Of a stretch of DNA of 50,304 bases, positions 26,709-35,400 are shown piece after piece. Location of the stretch: the NCBI GenBank assembly GCA_000702845.1, contig JNKK01000020.1:1-50304 (forward strand), given 5' to 3'. The stretch is from Lachnospiraceae bacterium FE2018 (GTDB lineage Bacteria > Bacillota > Clostridia > Lachnospirales > Lachnospiraceae). Position numbers and translations under genes: made by a program. The notes beneath the pieces are model-generated. The model worked only from the letters and a program-made list of their open reading frames with translations, was not told where the DNA came from and searched no databases. Position 1 is the stretch's first letter. Each line of letters begins with the position of its first letter.

Positions 26709-28322
26709 ATGGCAAAAATTGATCTGACCAAATATGGCATTACTGACGTAAAGGAAATCATTCACAATCCTTCTTACGAGTTTTTATTTGAAGAAGAGAT
26801 GAAGCCGGATCTGGAGGGATTCGACAAGGGTCAGATTTCTGAGCTCGGTGCTGTCAATGTCATGACCGGTATTTACACCGGCCGTTCGCCCAAAGATAAA
26901 TACATTGTCATGGATGAGACTTCCAAGGACACAGTCTGGTGGACATCCGAGGAATTCCCGAATGATAATAAGCCGATGAGCGAAGAAACATGGGCAGATA
27001 TGAAGAAACTTGCAATGGAACAGCTTTCCGGCAAGCGCCTTTTTGTTCAGGACTGCTTCTGCGGCGCAAATAAGGATACACGCATGGCGATCCGTTTCAT
27101 CATGGAAGTTGCATGGCAGGCTCATTTTGTAAAGAATATGTTTATTACACCGACGGAAGAAGAGCTCGAGAACTTTGAGCCGGACTTCGTCAGCTACAAT
27201 GCTTCCAAGGCGAAAGTTGAAAACTATAAAGACTACGGCCTGAATTCCGAAACAGTTGCTGCATTCAACGTTTCCAGCCGTGAACAGGTTATCATCAATA
27301 CATGGTACGGCGGCGAGATGAAGAAGGGTATGTTCTCCATGATGAACTACTATCTGCCGCTGAAGGGCATCGCTTCCATGCACTGCTCCGCAAACACAGA
27401 TATGGAAGGTAAGAACACAGCGATTTTCTTCGGCCTCTCCGGAACCGGCAAGACCACACTTTCCACAGATCCGAAGCGTCTCCTGATCGGTGATGACGAA
27501 CATGGCTGGGATGACAACGGCGTCTTTAACTTCGAGGGCGGATGCTACGCGAAGGTTATCAACCTCGATAAGGAATCTGAGCCGGATATCTACAACGCGA
27601 TTAAACGCAATGCGCTGCTTGAGAATGTTACGCTGGATGAGAACGGTAAGATTGATTTTGCCGATAAGAGCGTGACAGAGAATACACGAGTCTCTTATCC
27701 GATGAACCATATCGAGAAGATCGTTCTGAATGTAAATCCGATCTCTGCAGGACCGGCAGCTGAGAATGTTATTTTCCTGTCTGCTGACGCATTCGGTGTA
27801 CTGCCGCCTGTCTCCATTCTGACAGAAGAGCAGACCCAGTATTACTTCCTGTCCGGTTTCACGGCAAAACTGGCAGGAACCGAGCGCGGCATTACAGAGC
27901 CGACACCGACGTTCTCCGCATGCTTCGGTCAGGCGTTTCTGGAACTGCATCCGACAAAATACGGTGAGGAACTTGTTAAGAGAATGGAAAAGAGCGGCGC
28001 GAAGGCTTACCTGGTTAACACAGGCTGGAACGGCACCGGCAAGCGTATCTCCATTAAAGATACCCGCGGAATTATCGATGCTATTCTGAACGGTGACGTT
28101 CTGAAAGCTCCGACCAAGAAGATTCCGATCTTTGATCTTGAGGTTCCGACAGAGCTTCCGGGCGTTGATCCGGCAATTCTGGATCCGCGCGACACCTACG
28201 CAGATGCTGCAGAGTGGGATGAGAAGGCAAAGGATCTTGCTGAGCGTTTCATTAAGAACTTTGAGAAGTATACTTACAATAAAGCAGGTAAGGCACTGGT
28301 TCCGGCAGGTCCGCAGCTTTAA
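26709..28322 (+). CDS. pckA: Phosphoenolpyruvate carboxykinase (ATP)
   Basis: 537 residues, full length. It interconverts oxaloacetate plus ATP and phosphoenolpyruvate plus CO2. In gut Clostridia the enzyme often runs in the CO2-fixing direction. The kinase P-loop [13 protein letters not shown] (near residue 245) is the ATP-type hallmark. TGRSPKDKY is the substrate-site block, and [13 protein letters not shown] binds the metal and substrate. Codon usage in this gene is strikingly optimised, with many C-ending codons, which suggests very high expression. AAAGG precedes the ATG. It is a single-gene unit between its own promoter and a strong terminator at 28377. Confidence 0.97.
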   Translation: MAKIDLTKYGITDVKEIIHNPSYEFLFEEEMKPDLEGFDKGQISELGAVNVMTGIYTGRSPKDKYIVMDETSKDTVWWTSEEFPNDNKPMSEETWADMKKLAMEQLSGKRLFVQDCFCGANKDTRMAIRFIMEVAWQAHFVKNMFITPTEEELENFEPDFVSYNASKAKVENYKDYGLNSETVAAFNVSSREQVIINTWYGGEMKKGMFSMMNYYLPLKGIASMHCSANTDMEGKNTAIFFGLSGTGKTTLSTDPKRLLIGDDEHGWDDNGVFNFEGGCYAKVINLDKESEPDIYNAIKRNALLENVTLDENGKIDFADKSVTENTRVSYPMNHIEKIVLNVNPISAGPAAENVIFLSADAFGVLPPVSILTEEQTQYYFLSGFTAKLAGTERGITEPTPTFSACFGQAFLELHPTKYGEELVKRMEKSGAKAYLVNTGWNGTGKRISIKDTRGIIDAILNGDVLKAPTKKIPIFDLEVPTELPGVDPAILDPRDTYADAAEWDEKAKDLAERFIKNFEKYTYNKAGKALVPAGPQL

Positions 28323-28376
28323 TTGCTGAACAGACCCCGGTTGAACCGTTAAATCTGATCTGATCATTATGAAGGG

Positions 28377-28409
28377 AAGGCTGCCGCAGCTGCGGCAGCC
28401 TTCTTTTTA
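28377..28409 (+). terminator. Rho-independent terminator of pckA
   Basis: A perfect GC-rich stem (AAGGCTGCCGC against GCGGCAGCCTT, loop AGCT) is followed by CTTTTT. Confidence 0.93.
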
Positions 28410-28570
28410 TCCGCTATTTTGTGTCTGTTTTTCATCTGAACACAACTTATGCTAGACTTGCCGGGGGTTTCAGGCTATAATTATATCTGGTATTGCGAAT
28501 CAATTCTGGTATAGTATCATTTGCTGACGAAGTCGGACAGATACCGGATTAATAAAGGGAGATACAGATC

Positions 28571-29215
28571 ATGAAAGCAACAAAAATTATGCCGTTCATT
28601 CTTTCTGCTGTTTTGCTTGCAGGACTGGCAGGCGGATGCGGGAACAAACAGGCAGATACACAGGAAACAGCGGAAGTGGCTGTATCGGAGACACCGGCAG
28701 CAACGGAAACACCGACACCGACTCCAACGCCGACGCCGACCCCGACACCGACCCCAACGCCGACGCTCACCCCGACTCCGACGCCGGAAAGTACATCGCT
28801 GAAGCCTGAGGCAATTGAAGCAGAACCGGTTGATGGTTCTGAGACGGATGCTGATCAGAAGGCGGGAGAAGAGAAGGCAGAAAATGCCGGTGCAGGATAT
28901 GTTACGGTCAGCAGCGCAAATGTAAGAACGTCTCCGGACCTGGATTCCGATGTTTATACATCGCTCGGTGAAGGGACACCGGTGACAGTTGTCGGAGAAG
29001 AAAACGGGTGGTATATTGTAAACATTGACGGGGGAACCTATTACATCTCACAGGAGCTTGTGGGAAAAGCAGGTGACACAGCGTACACAGAAGAGTCTGA
29101 TGACGGGGATGATTACGATGATTCGGAAGATGACTACGATGATTCCGAAGATGATTATGATGACTCGGATGATGAAGACGAGTATTATGAAGAAGGCGGT
29201 TCCCGCGCCGAATAA
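28571..29215 (+). CDS. SH3-domain lipoprotein with Pro-Thr linker and acidic tail
   Basis: 214 residues. Lipoprotein signal with lipobox LAGGC (Cys23). Residues about 46-75 are an uninterrupted Pro-Thr repeat typical of wall-spanning linkers. A bacterial SH3 domain follows (about 115-170, with VSSANVRTSPDLDSDVYTSL and ENGWYIVNI), a fold that usually binds peptidoglycan. The C-terminal 40 residues are an acidic Asp-Tyr-Ser tail with a 7-residue repeat (DDYDDSE). GGGAG precedes the ATG. Two promoter-like pairs lie upstream (28453-28481 and 28493-28520). It probably sits on the outer membrane face, bound to the wall. No catalytic domain is seen. Confidence 0.85.
   Translation: MKATKIMPFILSAVLLAGLAGGCGNKQADTQETAEVAVSETPAATETPTPTPTPTPTPTPTPTPTLTPTPTPESTSLKPEAIEAEPVDGSETDADQKAGEEKAENAGAGYVTVSSANVRTSPDLDSDVYTSLGEGTPVTVVGEENGWYIVNIDGGTYYISQELVGKAGDTAYTEESDDGDDYDDSEDDYDDSEDDYDDSDDEDEYYEEGGSRAE
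28710..28788 (+). repeat. Pro-Thr codon repeat tract
   Basis: About 13 tandem hexamer units of the form CCGACN/ACGCCG encode the (Pro-Thr)n linker of the SH3 lipoprotein. Such a tract is prone to in-frame length change. Confidence 0.85.
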
Positions 29216-29235
29216 TACTGCAAATGATATATAAT

Positions 29236-29267
29236 AAAAAACCCCGCCTGCAGAGGCGGGGTTTTTT
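29236..29267. terminator. Bidirectional rho-independent terminator
   Basis: A perfect stem CCCCGCCT/AGGCGGGG with loop GCAG, flanked by six A and six T. It serves the SH3 lipoprotein gene (+) and mscL (-), which converge here. Confidence 0.94.
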
Positions 29268-29289
29268 AATGCATTTATTATGCGTTCAA

Positions 29290-29706
29290 TTATTTCAGCT
29301 CAGATGTGCAGTGCGGGCATCTTGTTGCATCGATACTGACATCATCAGATTTGCAGAACGGGCAGATCTTGGTGACCGGTGCTGCTTCCGGCTCGGGTTT
29401 TTTAACCATGCTCTGCGCTTTGTTCAGTGCTTTCACGATGCAGAAGATTACGAAAGCGATGATAATAAAGTTGATGATTGCACCGACAAAGTTTCCGATT
29501 GCGATGACGCCGCCGCCTGCAAGATGAATACCCATCTGGCTGACATCGATGCCGCCGCTGGCCAGTGAGATGATCGGCATGATAATATCATCGACCAGTG
29601 AAGTTACGATAGCAGTGAAGGCTGCGCCTATGATCATACCTACGGCAAGATCCATTACGCTGCCGCGCGAGATGAATTCCTTGAATTCAGACATAAATTT
29701 TTTCAC
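29290..29706 (-). CDS. mscL: Large-conductance mechanosensitive channel with C-terminal zinc ribbon
   Basis: 138 residues. MscL opens under membrane tension to release solutes during osmotic downshock. The N-terminal FKEFISRGSVMDLAVGMIIGAAF is the diagnostic first helix; the second helix is about residues 72-92. Residues 98-110 are the linker, and the last 25 residues form a zinc ribbon with CPFC and CPHC pairs. This ribbon replaces the usual charged C-terminal helix bundle. The start is GTG 29704-29706, preceded by GGAGGAG. A promoter with TTGTTT (29766-29771) and TATAAT (29744-29749), spacer 16, lies upstream on the minus strand. Confidence 0.93.
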   Translation of the reverse strand: MKKFMSEFKEFISRGSVMDLAVGMIIGAAFTAIVTSLVDDIIMPIISLASGGIDVSQMGIHLAGGGVIAIGNFVGAIINFIIIAFVIFCIVKALNKAQSMVKKPEPEAAPVTKICPFCKSDDVSIDATRCPHCTSELK

Positions 29707-29939
29707 AATAACTCCTCCTCATTGTATAAAAGATTTCCATGTCTATTATAGCAGTTTGCGCAAATAAAACAACAGAGACTTTCAGGTAATTAAAAAAATA
29801 GAAGGAAACCGGCAGGTGTGCATGTGATTGAATACTGCTGTTAAAAAAGGTTTGTGCTTTTCGTCAATGGACATATTCAGTGGTTCTAATTAAAATAGAC
29901 ACTGTATCTTGTATAATAATAATAACGGAGATTCAGAAT

Positions 29940-30788
29940 ATGAGTTATGCAGATCAGATTTTTATTCAAATGTGCAGGGATATCATCGACAATGGCTGTG
30001 ATACAAAAGGCGAACTGGTCCGGCCGCACTGGTCTGACGGAACCCCGGCTTATACCATTAAGAAATTCGGTGTTGTAAACCGCTACGATCTCAGAAAAGA
30101 GTTTCCGGCACTTACACTGCGCAAGACCTATCTGAAAAGTGCGTTTGATGAAATTCTGTGGATCTGGCAGAAGAAATCCAATAATATTCATGATCTGCAC
30201 AGCCATATCTGGGACGAGTGGGCTGATGAAAACGGATCGATCGGAAAGGCTTACGGTTATCAGATGAGCGTGAAACATCAGTACCGGGAAGGGGAAATGG
30301 ATCAGGTAGACCGTGTTCTGTATGATCTTCAGCACAATCCCTACAGCCGCAGGATCATGACGAATCTGTATGTCCATCAGGACCTGCATGAGATGGCCCT
30401 GTATCCATGCGCCTACTCCATGACATTTAATGTCACGAAAGAGCCGGGCAGCGACAGACTGACACTGAATGCAGTTCTGAATCAGCGTTCACAGGATGTT
30501 CTTGCGGCAAATAACTGGAATGTCTGCCAGTATGCACTGCTTCTGATGATGTTCGCTCAATCGTGTGATATGGAGGCAGGCGAGCTGCTGCATGTAATTG
30601 CGGACGCACATATTTATGACAGACATATTCCGCTGATCGAAGAACTGATTACGCGGGAGACGTTTGACGCGCCCAGGGTATATCTGAATCCGGATATTAA
30701 GGATTTCTATGCGTTTACACGTGACGATCTGATTGTGGAGAACTATCAGGCAGGTCCGCAGATTAAAGATATTCCGATCGCAATCTGA
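29940..30788 (+). CDS. thyA: Thymidylate synthase (ThyA)
   Basis: 282 residues. ThyA methylates dUMP to dTMP with methylene-tetrahydrofolate, producing dihydrofolate. The catalytic Cys157 is in YPCAYSMTF; NQRSQDVL is the phosphate-binding block, and DAHIYDRHI near the end closes the site. The chosen ATG has GGAG 9 nt upstream; an in-frame ATG at 29880 would add 20 hydrophobic residues that do not belong. folA follows 55 nt later, which matches the chemistry: folA regenerates the folate that thyA oxidises. The 230 nt upstream (to mscL) are AT-rich with a TATAAT at about 29910 but no clear -35. Confidence 0.93.
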   Translation: MSYADQIFIQMCRDIIDNGCDTKGELVRPHWSDGTPAYTIKKFGVVNRYDLRKEFPALTLRKTYLKSAFDEILWIWQKKSNNIHDLHSHIWDEWADENGSIGKAYGYQMSVKHQYREGEMDQVDRVLYDLQHNPYSRRIMTNLYVHQDLHEMALYPCAYSMTFNVTKEPGSDRLTLNAVLNQRSQDVLAANNWNVCQYALLLMMFAQSCDMEAGELLHVIADAHIYDRHIPLIEELITRETFDAPRVYLNPDIKDFYAFTRDDLIVENYQAGPQIKDIPIAI

Positions 30789-30843
30789 TTTTGTGCAGAC
30801 AAGGTACAGACATCTGTGAAAACTATCATGTGGGGAGATAATT

Positions 30844-31332
30844 ATGAGAGCAATTGCAGCAGCTGACAAAAACTGGGGAATCGGGCAGGGAAATAAGCTT
30901 CTCATCAGTATTCCTGCGGACATGCGTTTTTTCCGTGATAAGACGACGGGACATGTCGTTGTAATGGGACGGAAAACACTTGAGAGTTTTCCAAACGCAA
31001 AACCGCTGCGGGACCGGATCAATATTGTTCTGACCAGAGATCCGGACTACCGGGTAAAAGGTGCGGAAGTTGTGCACAGCATTGAAGAATTACAGGAAGT
31101 GCTGAAACAGTATCCGTCCGATGAGGTTTATGTGATCGGAGGAGAACAGATCTACCGGCAGCTGCTTCCGTTTTGCGATACCGCCTATATCACAAAGATT
31201 GATTATGCATATCAGGCGGATGCGTTTTTCCCGGACCTCGATGCGGACGATGCATGGGAGATTGCGGAAGAGAGCGAAGAACAGACCTGTTTTGATATTG
31301 AATATACGTTCCGGACATATGTGCGGCGTTAA
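30844..31332 (+). CDS. folA: Dihydrofolate reductase
   Basis: 162 residues, normal size. It reduces dihydrofolate to tetrahydrofolate with NADPH. The N terminus MRAIAAADKNWGIGQGNKL carries the Met20-loop-type segment, followed by IPADMRFFRDKTTG with the substrate-site Asp. MGRKTLESFP is the NADPH phosphate-binding block, and VYVIGGEQIYRQLLP is the glycine-rich block. A ribosome site (GGGGAG) precedes the ATG. It is co-oriented with thyA and is followed 16 nt later by ispG, so the two may form one transcript. Confidence 0.95.
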   Translation: MRAIAAADKNWGIGQGNKLLISIPADMRFFRDKTTGHVVVMGRKTLESFPNAKPLRDRINIVLTRDPDYRVKGAEVVHSIEELQEVLKQYPSDEVYVIGGEQIYRQLLPFCDTAYITKIDYAYQADAFFPDLDADDAWEIAEESEEQTCFDIEYTFRTYVRR

Positions 31333-31348
31333 TGGAGCGAAGAATAAT

Positions 31349-32404
31349 ATGATAAGAAGAGCATCTCATACAGTCCGGATCGGCAGCTGTGAAATCGGTG
31401 GAAACAACCCGATCCGGATCCAGTCAATGACCAATACAAAAACAGAAGATGTCAGGGCAACGGTCAGCCAGATCCACGCACTTGAAGCGGCCGGCTGTGA
31501 AATCATCCGCTGTGCTGTTCCGACGATGGAGGCGGCAGAGGCGCTGGCCGGTATTCGTGAACAGATTCACATTCCGCTGGTTGCTGATATACATTTTGAC
31601 TATCGTCTTGCGATTGCAGCGATGCAGCACGGTGCGGATAAGATTCGCATCAACCCGGGAAATATCGGTGCAAAAGAGCGTGTCGCGGCAGTTGTGAACG
31701 AGGCAAGAGACCGTGCCATTCCGATCAGAGTAGGTGTTAACAGCGGGTCCCTGGAAAAAGATATTCTGGAGAAAAACGGCGGCGTTACGGCAGAAGGGCT
31801 TGTAGAAAGCGCGCTCAGACAGGCAGCTGTGATCGAAGATATGGGATATGATAATCTGGTGCTCAGCATTAAAGCATCTGATGTCATGATGTGTGCCGAA
31901 GCTCACAGGCTGATCGCTGACCGCACCGCGCATCCGCTGCATGTCGGAATCACAGAGGCGGGAACGCTTTATGCAGGCAATATCAAGTCGGCGGTCGGTC
32001 TAGGGATCATTCTCTCGCAGGGAATCGGCGATACGATCCGTGTCTCCCTGACAGGTGATCCGCTTGAAGAGATCAGATCTGCAAAGCTGATTCTCCGCAC
32101 GCTGGGTCTGTCAAAAGCAGGTGTGGAGGTTGTTTCATGTCCGACCTGCGGACGGACGAAGATAGATCTGATTTCGCTCGCGGAGCAGGTACAGGAAATG
32201 GTGGCAGACATGCCGCTGAATGATCTGAAAGTGGCTGTTATGGGATGTGTCGTCAACGGACCGGGTGAGGCACGCGAGGCTGATCTCGGAATCGCAGGCG
32301 GAGATGGTGTCGGAATCCTGATCAGAAAAGGTGAAGTCATCAGAAAAGTGCCTGAGCAGGATCTGCTCGGCGCGCTGAGAGAAGAACTGGAAAAACGCTT
32401 CTGA
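31349..32404 (+). CDS. ispG: 4-hydroxy-3-methylbut-2-en-1-yl diphosphate synthase (IspG)
   Basis: 351 residues. IspG makes HMBPP from MEcPP in the non-mevalonate isoprenoid pathway with a 4Fe-4S cluster. The TIM-barrel domain shows IQSMTNTKTEDV, and VADIHFDYRLA carries substrate-site residues. The cluster cysteines are in SCPTCGRTKID and in MGCVVNGPGEA. The start is ATG 31349 with GGAGCG upstream; frames open further upstream run into folA and are not real. dxr and rseP, the usual neighbours in this clade, are absent here; ispG is instead between folA and polC. polC begins 22 nt downstream. Confidence 0.95.
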   Translation: MIRRASHTVRIGSCEIGGNNPIRIQSMTNTKTEDVRATVSQIHALEAAGCEIIRCAVPTMEAAEALAGIREQIHIPLVADIHFDYRLAIAAMQHGADKIRINPGNIGAKERVAAVVNEARDRAIPIRVGVNSGSLEKDILEKNGGVTAEGLVESALRQAAVIEDMGYDNLVLSIKASDVMMCAEAHRLIADRTAHPLHVGITEAGTLYAGNIKSAVGLGIILSQGIGDTIRVSLTGDPLEEIRSAKLILRTLGLSKAGVEVVSCPTCGRTKIDLISLAEQVQEMVADMPLNDLKVAVMGCVVNGPGEAREADLGIAGGDGVGILIRKGEVIRKVPEQDLLGALREELEKRF

Positions 32405-32426
32405 AGAAGAGAAGGAAGTGCGAAAC

Positions 32427-35400
32427 GTGGCGGAACAGATGTCAAAAAGAATCGAGGAAGTCTTTCCGGGAATCAAACTGAATGACAGGCTGCAGCAGGT
32501 CCTCCGGCATGCGGTCGTGACACGTGTTGCCATGAACCGGCGGAAAAATATGCTTCGTGTTTATCTGGAGTGCACCGCGTGTCTGCCAAAGGACCGGATC
32601 TATGAACTGGAGGACACACTTACCAGAGCACTTCAGGCGGGATCATCTCTGCAGGTACGTGTGATTGAGCGGTTTAAGCTGTCCAGTCTTTATACGCCTG
32701 CAGCTTTGCTTGAACAATACGGGGAGAGTATTGAAATGGAGCTGCGCAGGTATAATCATATGCTGGCGTGGCTTTATCACACTGCCGAATTCGAATTTCC
32801 GGAAGCCGGTCTGATGCGTGTGGCTGTTTCGGATACTGTTGTTGCGGGTGATCTTGAGGAAGAATTTTACAGGATCCTTGAGAAAATACTGAATGAGCGC
32901 TGCGGAATGGGTGTGAGACTTGAAATCACGCGGCAGGAACGTACGGAACAGCGCACACAGCAGGAAAATGAACTGCTTCTGCGCGCAGCGGCCAGAAATA
33001 TCGTGTCACAGACCGCACTGGCATCAAGAATCGGCGGAGGAAACAGCGCTGATTCTGATGCTGCAGGGCAGGCAGATGACGCTGTGAATGCGGCAGGATC
33101 CGCAGACGGCACTGTCCGGACAGAGACGGCAGCGGGAGGCGGACAGATGTCCCGAACAGGCGGCAATCCGCCGGAGGGATCTCTGACCGGGACTGTAAAA
33201 CAGGATTCCGCAGGGAGCAGAAATTCAGGGGAAAAGTGGAATTCCGGCCGTGGACGTACAGGCCGCGGACTGCACCTCGGAGAACCTGGTGCAGAACTCA
33301 TGTACGGAAGAGATTTTGATGATGACAGCATTCCGATCTCGGAAATCGATGAGCTCAGCGGCACGGTTGTTATTTACGGAGAAATCATCGATACGGAAAT
33401 GCGCACCCTGCGCAGCGAGCGTGTTCTGCTGATTCTCACTGTCACGGATGATACGGATACGATACGGGTCAAACTTTTCCTGGACGGAGAAGAGCAGGAA
33501 GCTGCCGGGACGATGTTTAAAAAAGGAACATTCGTCAGGGTCAAAGGACGCGCGCAGGAGGACAGTTTTGACCACGAGCTGACGGTCATGTCAGTCTCGG
33601 GTATTCGCCGGGCTGTCAGTTTCAGAAAGGTCCGACAGGATAATAGTCCGGTAAAGCGCGTGGAGCTGCACTGTCATTCCAAGATGAGTGATATGGACGG
33701 TGTTACGGATGCGGCAGCATTGGTTAAGCGCGCCTGGAAATGGGGACATTCTGCTATTGCGCTGACAGATCATGGGGGTGTGCAGGCGTTTCCGGAGGCA
33801 AATCATGCCATGGAAGATATTGACCGTGCTTACAGAAAGGAATGGCAGAAAGAACATCCGGATGCATCTAAAGAAGAACTGAAAAAAATATCGGCGCCGT
33901 TTAAAGTGATTTACGGTATGGAAGCCTATCTCATAGATGATCTGAAGGGCATTGCCGTAAACAGCACGGGACAGAAGCTGCAGGATGCTTACGTTGTATT
34001 TGACATTGAGACAACCGGCCTCTCGAATCAGACCTGCAGGATTATCGAAATCGGCGCTGTGCGTGTGGAAGCCGGAAAGATTACAGACCGGTTCTCGACG
34101 TTTATAAATCCGGGGGTGCCGATTCCGATGCGGATCGAAGAGCTGACCGGCATCTCGGATAATATGGTGGTGAATGCCCCTGCAATTGAGCAGACGCTGC
34201 CTCGGTTTCTGGAATTCTGCCGGGGTGCCGTGATGGTCGCCCACAACGCGGATTTTGACATGGGATTCATTATCAAAGCCTGCGAAGAACAGGGATATCC
34301 GGATCATTTTACATACGTTGACACAGTTGCCATGGCGCGGGTGCTGCTGCCCGGGCTCGGAAGTTTTAAGCTTGACAAGGTTGCAAAAGCGGTCGGTGTT
34401 TTGCTGGATCACCACCACAGGGCAGTTGATGATGCCGCGTGTACGGCCGATATATTTGTTAAATTTATCCAGATGCTGGAGGAGCGTGGCATAATAGATC
34501 TTGACGGTCTGAATGAGATGGCTTCACTGAGCAGCGAAGCCAAGCGGAAAATGCCTTCGCATCACGCGATTTTACTGGCAGCCAGTGAAGCCGGCCGGCA
34601 GAATCTGTACCGTCTTGTTTCTGAATCACATCTGAATTATGTCTATAAGATGCAGGCGCGTGTGCCCAAGAGCCTTGTGCAGAAATATCATGAAGGAATT
34701 CTGGTCGGATCTGCCTGTGTCAAAGGAGAATTATACGATGCCATGCTGCGGGGCGCACAGGAAGAGGAGCTCATAAGACTGATTGATTTTTATGATTACC
34801 TCGAGATTCAGCCTGTGGGAAATAATGCATTTCTGATCGAAAGCGACAGGAATGAATCCATTACGTCCGTGGAGGATCTGCAGGAAATGAACCGGCGGAT
34901 TGTCCATTACGGAGAACAGAGCGGGAAACCGGTTGTTGCAACCTGTGATGTACATTTCATGGACCCGGACGATGCGATCTACCGCACGATCATAATGGCA
35001 GGCAAGAAGTTTAAGGATGCAGAAGACCAGGCCCCGCTTTATCTGCATACGACAGAAGAAATGCTGGAGGAGTTTTCCTATCTCGGCAGTGAAAAAGCAA
35101 GAGAGGTTGTGATTGAAAACCCCAACAGAATTGCAGATCAGATTGAAAAGATTTCACCGATCCGGGCAGGAAAATTTCCACCTGTAATTGAGGATTCCGA
35201 CAAGACGCTCCGCGAAATCTGCTACAGAAAGGCATATGAGATCTATGGAGATCCGCTGCCGGAACTGGTGGAGGCACGGCTGGAACGGGAACTGAACTCT
35301 ATCATTTCAAACGGCTACGCCGTGATGTATATCATCGCACAGAAGCTGGTGTGGAAGTCAAACGAGGATGGCTATCTGGTCGGATCGAGAGGATCTGTCG

